Positions 11,192 through 22,214 of a stretch of 64,000 nt of DNA are shown piece by piece. How positions within the stretch are numbered: position 1 is the first letter of the stretch; every line of letters begins with the position of its first letter. The DNA is taken from NCBI RefSeq assembly GCF_029168945.1, contig NC_083601.1, positions 16,768,160 to 16,832,159 of the forward strand, read 5' to 3'. Made by a program: the position numbers and the translations under genes. The notes under the pieces were generated by a model. That model saw only the letters and a program-made list of their open reading frames with translations. It did not search any database and was not told the origin of the DNA. This DNA comes from Cannabis sativa (taxonomy: Eukaryota; Streptophyta; Magnoliopsida; Rosales; Cannabaceae).

Positions 11192-12925
11192 CTAAACCCC
11201 AGCACAGTGATAATGTTGGAGAAGCCTATTAGCTTCTCTAATACCACTAAAGTAGGCACCATGAGTGGTGGAGTAGTGGGTTCTGTGAGTTGCTTCCCCT
11301 GCAAACAAAATCTGAAGTGGAGGGGAAACAGTTGACTCTTGACTACTGATGCTAGGCAATGGCTCAGCCATTCTGTCCAAATCGTCTCCGCTTGATCCAA
11401 CTGCAACATAACTATAAGACCCCATAAACAGAGGATCATTACCCCATTGAGTCTTCAATACCTTTGTAACTTTCACTTCAAACTTGTCTGCAGAACTCAC
11501 ATTCCCATTTGATAATAATAATAATTCAGGAGGAGAAGTGGGATTTCCCTTCTTGTAAAATGGTTTAGGCAAAAAACTAGAAATAGCAGATGAAACCCCA
11601 CTTATGATTTGCTCTTCTTTTAAGGATTCAAGCTCGAGAGCCTCTTTTCCAGCAAACCAGGAAAGCAGGACATTTGAATTTTCATAGATTGGGAACATAG
11701 AAGCAGTCTTCCTCATCCACCATGGCACCTTTTCTTGCCTAAGTTCAGAGTCCCCACGATGGAAAACCATTTGGAGAAATGGAAAACTTTGGAAATCTTG
11801 GCATTTTCGATCATAACTTTGGCTCAGTTGGAGGAAAAGCTTGTTAACAACCCCAAAACCAAGCCTTGATATTGCCTCAGTCTTGAAACAAGGCAAAGGA
11901 GGATTAAACATACCTGAACCATCATCCTGAACTCCAGCTTTGAGCACACCCAATGAAACTGTAACAATAACATGGTCAGCCACCATAGTTGTCCCATCAC
12001 AAAAGTGAAGCTTCACAGGCGTAGAGCTAGTATTGCCATAACCATTTGACATATCTGATTTTTCTCTAGCAGTAGTCACCGGCAGCCACTCGATTTGTCT
12101 CACCTTTCGGCCAAGTTGAACCAAACCAGGTGGAAGAACAGAAGCAAGAGACTCAATTATGCTTAAGTACCCTTTAGCTATGGTGATTTCTTCTCCCCAA
12201 CACATACGGTACTCGCTCTCCGCAGCGAAATCAAGAGTCAAAAGATCATCCGCCGATGTGTAAGTCCTCTGGATATTCTCAAACACCCTGAAAACACCAT
12301 CTTCAAGCAACTTTCTGGTCCAATTCTCATACCCTTTTACCTCTCCATCTTCTTGTCCCTTCAAAGCCCAATATAATTTGAGGCCTTGTCTCAGATAAGA
12401 ACCAACACTGACCCTGCCAATACCACCATTCACTTCTATACATGTCTTCAAAGCTTTTTCCGCTATTTGGCTGTAGTTCAAAGACTCATTCGCACTATCA
12501 TCACCTTCTTCTACCAGCTTCCCCTGAGCGTAATCCATCAGCTTCTTAAACAGACCCGAAACCGGTTCGACCACCGCCGTTCCGTCCAGCTCTAACCCGC
12601 CTTCGGCTACGGTCGTGAACCGGGTCGGATCCTCCGAAGAGCCGTCCATGCACTCCCATGGCTTCTCCGACTCGAGTGCTCCAATTTCCTGAGCTATTTT
12701 GTGTACTGGGCTTCCCCCAATGCCGTGGATCCACGTGGCCCCCATCTCAATCTGGTCGCCGCCGAATTCCGACGTGTTTATCCGGCCACCGATTCTCGAA
12801 CCACCTTCCACGAGGGTGAGCTCGAACGAGTCCTTGAACCCAACCGTGGTATAGAGCTTGTTTGCCGCCGTGAGACCCGCCATTCCTGCTCCAATAATCA
12901 CGATTCTTGGTTTCTTGGCCACCAT
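11192..12925 (-). CDS. PAO5: Polyamine oxidase, PAO5-like (FAD amine oxidase)
   Basis: A 577-residue flavin amine oxidase in a single uninterrupted exon. It should oxidise polyamines such as thermospermine or spermine, releasing hydrogen peroxide. The FAD-binding Rossmann motif GAGMAG is at residues 12-17, the ribose-contacting Glu at 40, RIGGR at 44-48, and GATWIHG at 62-68. The C-terminal flavin motif LFAGEATHRTHYSTTHGAYF lies near the end. There is no signal peptide, so a cytosolic enzyme is likely. The frame is open upstream to 12991, but the ATG at 12925 is chosen because MVAKKPRIVIIGAG begins the conserved core; the 22 residues before it look like translated UTR. The intronless form and long middle insertions fit the PAO5 subfamily (thermospermine oxidase in Arabidopsis) rather than the multi-exon PAO1-4 types. 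Substrate and symbol are inferred from family resemblance. Confidence 0.92.
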   Translation of the reverse strand: MVAKKPRIVIIGAGMAGLTAANKLYTTVGFKDSFELTLVEGGSRIGGRINTSEFGGDQIEMGATWIHGIGGSPVHKIAQEIGALESEKPWECMDGSSEDPTRFTTVAEGGLELDGTAVVEPVSGLFKKLMDYAQGKLVEEGDDSANESLNYSQIAEKALKTCIEVNGGIGRVSVGSYLRQGLKLYWALKGQEDGEVKGYENWTRKLLEDGVFRVFENIQRTYTSADDLLTLDFAAESEYRMCWGEEITIAKGYLSIIESLASVLPPGLVQLGRKVRQIEWLPVTTAREKSDMSNGYGNTSSTPVKLHFCDGTTMVADHVIVTVSLGVLKAGVQDDGSGMFNPPLPCFKTEAISRLGFGVVNKLFLQLSQSYDRKCQDFQSFPFLQMVFHRGDSELRQEKVPWWMRKTASMFPIYENSNVLLSWFAGKEALELESLKEEQIISGVSSAISSFLPKPFYKKGNPTSPPELLLLSNGNVSSADKFEVKVTKVLKTQWGNDPLFMGSYSYVAVGSSGDDLDRMAEPLPSISSQESTVSPPLQILFAGEATHRTHYSTTHGAYFSGIREANRLLQHYHCAGV

Positions 12926-13793
12926 TTTTGCTCTCCAAAGCTCAGATATTTCCTTTTTAACAATATATATATATAAATTAAGAAATAGCAAAACAGAGTA
13001 GAAGTAGAGTTTTAGTCTGAGTAGAGAGTGTAGTAGTAGTAGTAGTATAGTAAGACTTTTTATGAGGAAATATTAGATTTAGTGATATGAAATTTATAAG
13101 AGGGTCTCTATGGTATTATATTCAATTTAATGACAGTGAAATACTTGTTTTATTTATTAATTATTGTATTTTTATTTTTATTTTTAAAAATGAAGGGTCT
13201 AATAAAGACAGGGGTCTACTTTTCTTGAGCTCTAGTAGCTCTCTCTCTTTCTCTCTCTCTAAAGATCCACTGCTATATATGTCCGTGTTAATGACATCTT
13301 AATAAAGCTTTAAAAGAAAATTAAAGATTGACACTAAAAAAGTGAGGAAACTATTAAGATTGCCCAACACAATTGTTTTTATTTCCTATTTTTTAAAGGT
13401 TGGATTAGTGCCTTCCACCAACCTCATCATATACAAAAATAACAATTACATAAATTTTTATTATTTTTTTTCTAACTAAATTACAATTAGATATTTGTGA
13501 TAATAAACTAAGGATGGCCCACCCTTTGAGCAATTCGATGGTCTTGATCAGTTGATGCCCCATCGCTGGTTGGGACAGAAAGCTTAACACGTGGCACTCA
13601 TGTTGTGCAATTATATTATATATCACGACTCATTTTCTTTTCTTCAAAATATTTTGATAATTTTATTTGTGTTTTTAATCAATTTAATTACACAATACAA
13701 TATTTATTTTATTTTATATTTTTTTTTCTAATTTTAATTTATATATATTATTATTAAATAAATCATAAAATTTTATTAATAACAATCAACTAA
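12926..13793. other. Upstream region of the polyamine oxidase gene; no other gene seen
   Basis: On the minus strand this is the promoter and 5' leader side of the oxidase gene. A (TA)n run at 12965-12975 lies only about 40 bases from the ATG and is more likely leader than TATA box. A pyrimidine-rich leader (minus strand) with a TAC-type triplet run lies at 13029-13047, and a CATAAAAAGTC-like TATA candidate lies near 13055-13066. A CT-rich stretch is at 13228-13260. These sites are guesses from position and composition. Confidence 0.4.
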
Positions 13794-13802
13794 AATAATA
13801 AT

Positions 13803-14219
13803 GGAAAATTCTACAATGTACTCCTTAAAATAGATAGATTCATGCACCCTATCTGTTTTAGCATCTGAAATAATTTTTTAGTCACATTTTTTCTCATGGT
13901 CATGTACGTTATAGTTATTTAAGACATCCTGCAAAATTTAAGAAATTCGGAAAAATTTAACATGCCGAAAACTATGTTCAAACAGTGTGTTGCACGCGTG
14001 ATTATTTTATTTTATACGCGTGTAAAATAGACTGTTTGAACATTGTTTTCTATATTGTAAATTATTCCAAATTTTTTAAAATTTTATAGGATATCTTAAA
14101 TAGCTATAACGTACATGAATATGAAAAAAAAATTAGACTAAAAAATTCTTCTGAATGCCGAAACAAGTTAAGGGTGCATTAGTACATCCCTTTTAAGGGG
14201 GTGCATTGTAGAATCACCC
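13803..14219. mobile_element. Fold-back MITE, Mutator-like (417 bp)
   Basis: The two halves are near-complementary for most of their length. The ends read GGAAAATTCTACAATG on the left and, in reverse complement, GGGTGATTCTACAATG on the right; inner matches include the pair around TAAGACATCCTGCAAAATTT and AAATTTTATAGGATATCTTA. It is flanked by a 9-bp direct repeat AATAATAAT (13794-13802 and 14220-14228). A long inverted repeat with a 9-bp duplication suggests a Mutator-like MITE. The flanking repeat is low complexity, so its exact length is less certain. No coding capacity. Confidence 0.75.
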
Positions 14220-14450
14220 AATAATAATTATTATATTTAAACTATTCAATAAAAAAGTCAAATTATATGGCACATGGCTTAAAATTCTCGCAATAAACAC
14301 ATTGTGTGACAGGTGAAATTTTTTTAAAATTTTAGGATTCAACCTGTGAAGTAACTTCATCTAAATAAGGATTACAAGTTTCATGAACTGAGATATCTCA
14401 ATATTGTTGGGATATTATTTCGATAAACATTTATTATCTCGCAATAAGAA

Positions 14451-14608
14451 ACTTGTAGTTAGTCGTAATACAAGGAACTTATAGTTGGTCGTAATACAAG
14501 GACCTTGTGGATTATCGTAATACAAAGGATCTTATAGCTGGTCATAATACAAAGGAGCTTGTAGCTGGTCGTAATACAAGGATCTTGTAGCTGGTCGTAA
14601 TACAAGAA
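14451..14608. repeat. Minisatellite A, six units of 26-27 bp
   Basis: Six degenerate head-to-tail units of the form CTTGTAGCTGGTCGTAATAC plus AAGGA. It passes directly into array B. The core TCGTAATAC is shared by both arrays. Confidence 0.85.
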
Positions 14609-14613
14609 TCTTG

Positions 14614-14987
14614 CATCTCCTCATATTACACAGTCACTAATGCTGCTCCTCGTATTTCACAGTCACCAATACATCTCCTCATATTACACAGTATATAATG
14701 CATCTCCTCATATTACACAATCATCAGTGTATCTCCTCGTAATACATGCTCATCAATATATCTTCTCGTAATACACAGTCAACAATCTATCTCCTCGTAT
14801 TACACAGTCAACAATACATCTCCTCGTACTACACAGTCAACAATGCATCTCCTCGTATTACATAATCACCAATGCATCTCCTCGCAATACATGCTCATCA
14901 GTGTATCTCCTTGTAATACACAATGAGCAATGTATCTCTTTATAATACATGCTCAACAATGTACCTTCTCGTATTACACTCGTTATG
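14614..14987. repeat. Minisatellite B, about 12.9 units of exactly 29 bp
   Basis: Twelve units, each 29 bp long, start at 14614 with CATCTCCTCATATTACAC and vary mainly in the last third; a thirteenth starts at 14962 and breaks off near 14987. No length variation between units is visible although the sequences differ, which suggests an old array with point changes only. Confidence 0.88.
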
Positions 14988-15801
14988 CACCTACTCACAA
15001 ACAACATGTTCTGACCAAGTCAAAGACCATTTCTTTGTATTTTAAATATAAATAATTATTTATACTTATCCAAATATTCAGTTATACGTGAAACATGGGA
15101 ATTAACCACTCATCATTTGTAACGTTTTACCAAGATAAGATTAAGTAACCATCATCCTATTCTTATGTATAGGGGTTCACTCAAAGGAAAGTGGAGGAGG
15201 CAATTTTGATTTACAGAAACTTTGCCAAATTGTAAACACAACCAAAATTCAGAAATAATATTGACTCGTGGAGTATGTAGATTTAACTACAAAACCACAT
15301 AAAAATATATGGTGTTCATTTATTATTTTTGTCTCTTTTTATCTTGAATTTATTCTTGAATTAATAATCTTCTTAGATTAAGTTAACAAAAAAATCGCGT
15401 TAACAACCTGTAATCCAATCAGGACATCTTCCTGTTGGAGATACAACTAGGATTAGAATTAGAAAAACGAGTCAAATAATCAGTCGTCTAATTCCCAGAT
15501 CGTTTGACAAAATAACTAAAATAAAATTAGATGAAAAATATTGCAACATCATAATTAACCTTAAGAACACATATATTCTATTTTATTCACCGCTCAGAAG
15601 ATACAACAGTAGAAAGTGTTGCAGGAAGTTTATTCAACCTTGTAACTTGAGCACTCAACTATTGTATAAGGTACATAACTGTACCACTAACAACCCTCAT
15701 AGAGAACTTGTTATTCACAACCAATAACAATGATTTGATGGCGAGATATCAAATAACAAAAGAAGAATTAATAGCGAAACAAAGCAAAACAAAACAATGT
15801 C
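14988..15801. other. Spacer before the pararetrovirus, with one unexplained open frame
   Basis: Mostly AT-rich. A frame without an ATG is open for 107 codons from 15404 to the stop at 15725-15727; its product is basic and Ile/Asn/Arg-rich (for example TTRIRIRKTSQIISRLIP). I do not recognise it. It abuts the left edge of the viral insertion and could be viral, a decayed repeat, or chance. A short ATG frame at 15738 runs into the viral sequence in a different frame from the movement protein. Confidence 0.4.
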
Positions 15802-15822
15802 ACATAAAACTATATCACATAA

Positions 15823-16500
15823 AACAAAACCCTCCAAATACATAAAACAGTCAAAGAATATGTCCAATCGACCAAATTTGACCAATGCAACCTCCCAGCA
15901 ACAGAGCAAGAACAGTTAGTTACTCTCCAAATCCCTCCTGAATTTCCACAACAATGGATAGACCAAGGTCTAACTCATATCCATTTCGGAGCAGTACGAC
16001 TTGCCCTAACCCATCACGGAAGAAAATACTTACCAGTTTGTGCAAGAATAACATTGCTTGACACGAGAATGAGGAAGTTCCAGCATGCCTCCATCGACAC
16101 TCTAGAAGCAACACTCAATGCAGGCACAGTCATTGTCACATTCTACCCCAATTTCTGCATGTCCTTACGGGATAAACGGTTGCTAGATGCCTTGAAAGTT
16201 CAGCTGCAAATTGTAGGCATCGACCAAGATCCTGATTCCCTAGGATCCACATTACACTATCAAATGGCTTACAGGGTGCAAAATCATGCATTGACATCTC
16301 AATTCCGGGAAGTTCAGATGCGTTGATGATAACTGTCGATACAAACCATGTACCAACATGCATTCACATTCCTCGCCAGATCACAGCAGAAGAACTCCAA
16401 CAAATACTTCCAACCTCATGGATCACCAACTACGAAAAGACCCAAAAGCCACTACCATCAGTTCACTCAGCAGATCCCGTGTTCAAGTCCAAAAGGATGG
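15823..16500 (+). pseudogene. Caulimovirid movement protein (30K type), C-terminal two-thirds
   Basis: In life this domain forms tubules or widens plasmodesmata for cell-to-cell spread. The frame is open from 15823 to a TGA at 16324-16326 and contains a recognisable 30K-superfamily core, including VTFYPNFCMSLRD and LLDALKVQLQIVG. Similarity then continues in a different frame from 16323 (around PRQITAEELQQILP) to about 16500, so there is one frameshift near 16323 and another between about 16470 and 16500. The N-terminus is not on this side; it lies at 22534 on the right edge of the insertion. Confidence 0.85.
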
Positions 16501-17704
16501 TTCAATCGAAATATCCTTCCCAAAGAATGAAACAACTCCAAGAGTTTTCTCAACTCAATACATGATGTCAACAATCATCCCTGAAGCCGCAGAAATATCA
16601 TCCTTTGATAAAAATGGTTCCCCTATATATGCCTTTAAATCAACTTCAGGGCACATATACTGGGACATTTGCCACTGTTCTGATTGTACAACATCCAATG
16701 AACAAGAAGAAGCACCCAAAAAGAAAAGTGCTGGAAAAAAGTTAAAAGAAAATTGGGAAAATGGCAAAAAGGATATTGGCCCACTCGGTGAACCCTCAGG
16801 AAAATTTGACTACCTAGTCAAATATTCCTCAAAACCAATTCTTCACGAGGAAATTCAGCCAACAGGATGGGAACGCGATGATGATGAGCACAAGCCATTA
16901 CTCCCGTGCTATAAACCAAAAAAGTCCAGACCACATCTCTTCATGCTCAAAGGTAGCAAAGACAAATTCCCACTCCCATGCAGCTTTATGGACGAGACTG
17001 GGAAAATCACTCACCAGCCAAAAGTTCTTAACCCAAACATCCGAGAAGCTGATGGTACCCTAAAGAAAATAACCCCAGCTGAAGCAGTCCTCAACTGGCA
17101 AACAGAGAATATGCTGGCCCAAAACAAAACCCTCCAACAGATAGACGAGAAACTATCTACGGTTACCCACAAAGTTATTCAGATCAACGAAGTATTTTCA
17201 AAAGTAGACACCGTCATGACCAGACTTGTGTACAAAATTTCTCAAGTACATGAGGAACTACTACAGATGGCCAAATCTAAGCAAGTTCCCCAAGAAATTT
17301 TTCTTGCAAAGGAAGCAGAGCTAAAGGGTCTAAAAAGCCAGTACGTCTCCATGCAAACTCAATCTAAAGACGGACTACCTCTTACTGCAGGTCTAGACTC
17401 CACACCATGGATGTTCTCAACATTACCGAAATCAGCTCAACCGTTAGCATCTCCCCCAAAAATGGGAGACCAAATTCTTCGTCTAAAACGAATCCTAGAT
17501 GAAGAAGACCAACTTAAACGAAAAAAGAAACAAGACAATCAAGGCCAATGCAGTACTCAACTCATGGTTGGGAATAGAAACAACATCACCGACATCATTC
17601 ATCAACACTGTCTGAATAATCTTCCACAGATCAACCTCAACGAGGAAATAAGCAGTGATGATGAAAGTTCAGACGACGACGAGATATCATCATCACCTAG
17701 CTAA
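16490..17704 (+). pseudogene. Caulimovirid polyprotein middle region (coiled coil), up to an in-frame stop
   Basis: Recognisable viral sequence begins near 16490 (VQVQKDGSIEISFPKN) in a frame that is open from 16358 to a TAA at 17702-17704. The segment around AVLNWQTENMLAQNKTLQQI to HEELLQMA reads as a heptad-type coiled coil, and the end is Ser/Asp-rich and acidic (SSDDESSDDDEISS). Acidic tracts commonly precede the coat protein in this family. The stop interrupts what is otherwise a continuous frame: acidic coding sequence resumes immediately after it. Function beyond a linker or assembly role is not known to me. Confidence 0.75.
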
Positions 17705-19099
17705 TCCGATGATTGGGAAACCGATGACCAAAGTAGCAGTGATGAGGAAGCAATTCCACCGCAATTCATGACTACCAACCATACAACTGCAGCCTCGGGA
17801 GTTGAACGAGAACAAAATTTCGACCCTACAAAACCAATAATAGAAGAAGAAGAAGTGTCTTCAGAAGAGCGACATAAATCCACTAAACATCAATTTAGTG
17901 GAAAGCCCAACATGTTCATGCTTGATGATCTTCCCCCAAATCAATGGAGATCTCGCTTTCAAGAATTCCGAGCATGGACCCTTCTAGAAGCACAGAAACC
18001 AAGGGCAGAGATACGAGATATATTGCTACAATTAGTATCAAGATTCACTGGGATCTTACAAGATTGGTGGCAAAGCCTTGGAGAATATAGACAGCTTCAA
18101 TTTTTACAAGCAGATTCCATTGAAGCAGCACTAAACCACTTGTACGTCGAATTCTGTGGTCAAGACTCCCAAGTGGTCGAACGTTTCCGAGCCGAATTTT
18201 TCAAAATGAAGTGTTGTTCAATGAAAAAAGAAGATTTAGAACTACACTTCCAAAGAATGACTAAGCGCTTTTACTTAATCGGTGGAGTCGACGACCCAAA
18301 CCTCAAACAAGCATTCTTGGCATCTATCCCAGAACCACTTGGAGAAGAAACATTTCGACTCCTTTCTGCAAACAACAGGACGCTGCAAAACACAACTTTT
18401 GGAGAATTATTCCAAATGGTGATGAGAGCCCTAGACAAAATGTGCTCTCAAAACAAATTCTTACAAGAATACATGAAGCAAACAAAACAACTCGACAGAG
18501 CATGCAATCAAAAGGGTCTAACAATCAAATGTTCTACCAAAGACACATGCTCGTGCTCAAAACAGAAGGATGAAAAGAAGAAAAGCTTCCAGTACAGATC
18601 CTCAAGGAGAAAAACCCCATGGAAATTCCTTCGAAAGAAGAAAAATCCAGGAAAAACATCAAACAGATGTTTCTCATGTGGAAAAAAGGGCCACTTTGCA
18701 AAAGAATGTCCTAAAGGCAAAACTGCCAAGATGATAACGCACATAGAAGATGCCACTGGCGTGTCACTCTCTGATAATGACGTAGAATCTATCTTCTCCG
18801 TTGACGATGAAATCTCCCTAAATACTATCTGCGCATTACAGCTGAGTTCTGATTCCGATGATGACAGATACGGAGGGCTCTTCAACATGCATGCGTTCCC
18901 CGCGGGCCAACCCATCCCAATTGCAAAAATGCATGTCATCCCAACCAAATACTCTCGGCCAATAAAAGTAGCTGCATTTTTTGATACGGGAGCATCATAC
19001 ACAATTATAAACCCAGACATTCTACCCCCCGAATTATGGAAGAAAAAGAAACAAATTACTTCCATGTCGCAAATAATCAAGTCATCCGCACAGAACTAA
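17705..19099 (+). pseudogene. Caulimovirid coat protein, zinc knuckle and start of aspartic protease
   Basis: This is in the same frame as the preceding segment. After an acidic stretch, a coat-protein region begins near 17890 and includes WWQSLGEYRQLQFL and LYVEFCGQ. A basic tract is followed by a CX2CX4HX4C zinc knuckle at 18668-18709 (CFSCGKKGHFAKEC), which binds viral RNA. The protease active-site triad DTGA is at 18983-18994. The frame stops at 19097-19099, but protease/RT similarity moves to another frame in the A-rich stretch near 19038-19055. The domain order is normal for Caulimoviridae; the frameshift is a degenerative lesion. Confidence 0.88.
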
Positions 19100-21804
19100 T
19101 AAGCAAACCAATAAAGCTACAATTCTTCCCCGGATGTTCCGTTGTCCACAGGGTCATTGGATCCAAACTTCCAGGAAAGGATCTCATAGTGGGATTCGAC
19201 CTTTACACAAAAAAGAAAGGACTTCGAATACTCCCACAAGGATTGGCCTACAAAAATTTCTTCACCCAATGGGAACAAATCCCGAATTATTTTCACCTGG
19301 CACCAGATGTATTCTCACCAATCAAAGAAAGGCTAATTCAAAAATCATGTGCAAACTCTCACTCAAAATTCTCAACAAAATGCAATCACCCATTATGGAA
19401 AAATGAAGAATTCTACATCGCTCTCCCATTCAAACAAAATGAAGAAGTCAATCCGACAAAAGCAAGCCACCCCGGAATGAATCCTGAACATCAAAAAATG
19501 GCCAGTGAAGAATGCAAGCAATTGCAGTCACAAGGACTAATCGAAGACACTGACTCGCCATGGGCATGCCATGCCTTTTACATCAACAACAGGGCAGAGC
19601 AAACTAGAGGAAAACAAAGGTTGGTAATCAATTACCAACCATTGAACCATTTTTTGGCAGATGATAAATTTCCTCTCCCAAACAGAAATTCCTTGTTCTC
19701 TAGCATCTCTAAAGCGAAGATATTTTCCAAATTTGACCTAAAGGCGGGATTTTGGCAACTAGGCATCAAAAAAGAAGATAGATCCAAGACGGCATTTTGC
19801 ATCCCAAATCATCATTTTCAATGGACAGTAATGCCCTTTGGTCTCAAAACAGCGCCATCCCTCTTCCAAAAGGCCATGACTAAAATCTACAATCCAATCA
19901 TCAACCAAGCTCTAATCTACATCGACGATATACTATTGTTCTCACCCGACGACAAGGCCCATGCAATCCTACTGGCCCAATTTGCAGATATCACAGAAAA
20001 ATATGGTATCATGCTTTCTGAGAAAAAGATGGTTATTGGTCAACCAGACATTGAATTCCTTGGGATGAAGCTTCACAATGGAAAATATGAGGCTCAAGCA
20101 CACATAGCTTAAGAGCTGTTAAAATTCCCAAATGAAAACCTCACAAAAACCCAGACCCAACAATTTCTTGGAATCGTAAATTACCTGAGAGATTTTGTAC
20201 CCCACTTGTCCAAAATCACAAGCCCATTGCAAAATTTGCTCAAAAAAGGATCTTCGCCCTGGGGAAAAGAACAGACAGATGCCATCAAAAAACTGAAAGA
20301 GATAATGCAAGGCCTACCCCCACTTCAGATTCCCTCTGACGGAAAAAGAATCTTGCAAACAGATGCAAGCGACAAACATTGGGGAGCAGTTCTACTGGAA
20401 GAAGATGATCGTGGCAAACGCAAGGTGTGCGGTTACAAGAGCGGGGCCTTCAAAGATTCTCAACTGTACTACCATTCCACACTTAAAGAAATAATAGCAG
20501 TAAAAATGGCCATCACAAAGTTCGAGTTCCACCTCATCGGACACAATTTCCTAGTAGAAACAGACTTTGCCGCTTTTCAAGGGATGCTCACGTTCAAACA
20601 GAACAAGGCAGTCAATGCTCAACTGCTAAGGTTAGCCACGTGGTTCTCACGCTACACGTTTGAAATCAAACACATCAAAGGAAAAACAAATGTGATTTCT
20701 GATTTCCTCTCTCGACCAGGCAAACCTATTATAAATATGATCAATTCACGCACAAAAAATCCAATCCCATTAATCTACATGGCCAACTTATCGCTTATCA
20801 TCCCTACATTTCCCAGTGATGCTAAAACCATTGTCAAAAGCAAAAACCCTAGGGTTAAAGCAATTCAAAGAGCCCTGGAAGTTCATTCCACTCTCGTCAG
20901 GGGTTATGGAAAAATCATATCCGAAGAATTTGGCTTCTACCCAGACTACCCTTTTGCCAAGCTGTTACACATGAAAAACAACATATTCATGCCAAAAAAG
21001 ATGACTGATCTGTATTGGTACTTGGCAAGTTCATACACTATTGCGGTTGAAATTCACACGATAGGGCTCCGGACATCAGTTCGTAGCTATATCCAACACC
21101 CTGACCTCAGGCCGGCCTACCAACATCCAATGGCTATGTTGCAATGGTTCAAAACATTGCCCGAATGGGACACACTCCTTACACAAGAGTGGGAAAAGGT
21201 GCGTAACAAAAGACTCGTGGGACTCAATTGCCCAGCTACTGAAAACATGGCAAACCCATTGCGCCGCTTCACAATTCTGCTACTCAGGCTACATGTCAAT
21301 CCGGATATGTCATTTACAGCAAGTGTCAAAATACACAAGTCAAGCGAACACCCACTCGTCGTGATAGGTAGCTCAGAAGCAAGACAGCTGGAAAAATACC
21401 TATTTGCCATTAACATGGTAATTCCAGACGCCATCTGGCCAAAACCTGACGAAGACGCACCATGGGAATACTATCCACCAGAGTATCTCCAACGACTAGA
21501 AGAAGATATGAATCATTATAAAAAACACTATGCTGAAGAAAACGAGGTTGATTGGAATGATCCAATCTTTCAAGATTCGCAATTCCCAGACACTGCCTGT
21601 AACTGTCCATTCTCACTCAATGACCTTGATGAAGAAATATGTAGGGGACTGTCTATTTCTCCACCTGTCAACAACGAGCCCATTGCATCAACAAGTGGCA
21701 ACAAAAGAGCAAATACTTCATCAGCGTGGCAAGAGGACGATAGTGACACTGAAGACTACATGAATCTCAGTCCCTCACATGAGCCCATTAACAAAAGTTG
21801 GTAA
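19036..21804 (+). pseudogene. Caulimovirid reverse transcriptase-RNase H with C-terminal extension
   Basis: RT contains LVINYQPLN, FSKFDLKAGFWQLGI, MPFGLKTAPSLFQ and the catalytic YIDD at 19918-19929. A TAA at 20110-20112 interrupts the frame; similarity resumes in the same frame directly after it (QQFLGIVNYLRDF). RNase H starts near 20340, with the first catalytic Asp at 20362-20364 (TDASDKHWGAVLL), and ends with FEIKHIKGKTNVISDFLSR. After about 20755 comes an extension of about 350 residues that I do not recognise; it has a conserved-looking globular part and an acidic tail (WQEDDSDTEDYMNLS). The stop at 21802-21804 is taken as the end of the polyprotein. One stop within RT is the only break in this segment. 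Confidence 0.9.
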
Positions 21805-22159
21805 AACTCCTGAACCACTGCAAAGATACCCACCTGTGTTCGTGACGTGTTTGTTTTATGTCAATAATGAAGTAAGGCATGTGACTCCTGAAAAGGTCAG
21901 TCCATTGTTTAGTGTGCCTTGACTAGTGACTACTCACAAGACTGAAAGGGATTCCCTCTTACAAAAAAATGACAACCAGCGACAAAGAATCAATCAGACA
22001 ACAGAGATTCTCTGGACATCTGAGAAATTTCGTCTGTTTGTAGTTAATAATAATAAAAAAAAAGAGTCTGGAATACCAGAGATTCCCTACCTAGGGAAAG
22101 ATGTAACTCGAGTGTTTATCGTTTTCTGTATGTTGTAATTTCAATTTGTATGTTGAGGG

Positions 22160-22169
22160 TATATATATA
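22160..22169 (+). promoter_or_regulatory. TATA box of the pararetroviral promoter
   Basis: A TATATATATA run lies between the polyprotein stop and the primer site, at the position of the genomic RNA promoter in this family. About 320 bases upstream, at 21842-21850, is a TGACGTGT motif resembling plant-virus enhancer sites. Promoter activity is inferred only. Confidence 0.6.
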
Positions 22170-22208
22170 TGGCCTCTCATTTCTGTTAAGGGTATCAAGT
22201 TAGAAAAT

Positions 22209-22214
22209 AATAAA
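22209..22214 (+). terminator. Pararetroviral polyadenylation signal candidate
   Basis: AATAAA lies about 40 bases after the TATA box. In plant pararetroviruses the poly(A) signal sits just inside the transcript, giving a terminally redundant RNA, so this spacing fits. Confidence 0.55.

Noticed and set aside
12926..12991. N-terminal 22-residue extension of the polyamine oxidase
   Set aside because: The frame is open to an ATG at 12991, but the added residues are hydrophobic and Lys-rich translated UTR upstream of a conventional start next to the flavin motif.
14451..14987. CRISPR-like repeat array
   Set aside because: The repeats are contiguous and degenerate with no unique spacers, and the window is plant DNA; it is a minisatellite.
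21926..22138. 70-codon frame after the viral polyprotein
   Set aside because: It starts without ATG, is Lys/Asn-rich, and lies in the promoter region just before the TATA run; no evidence that it is a gene.
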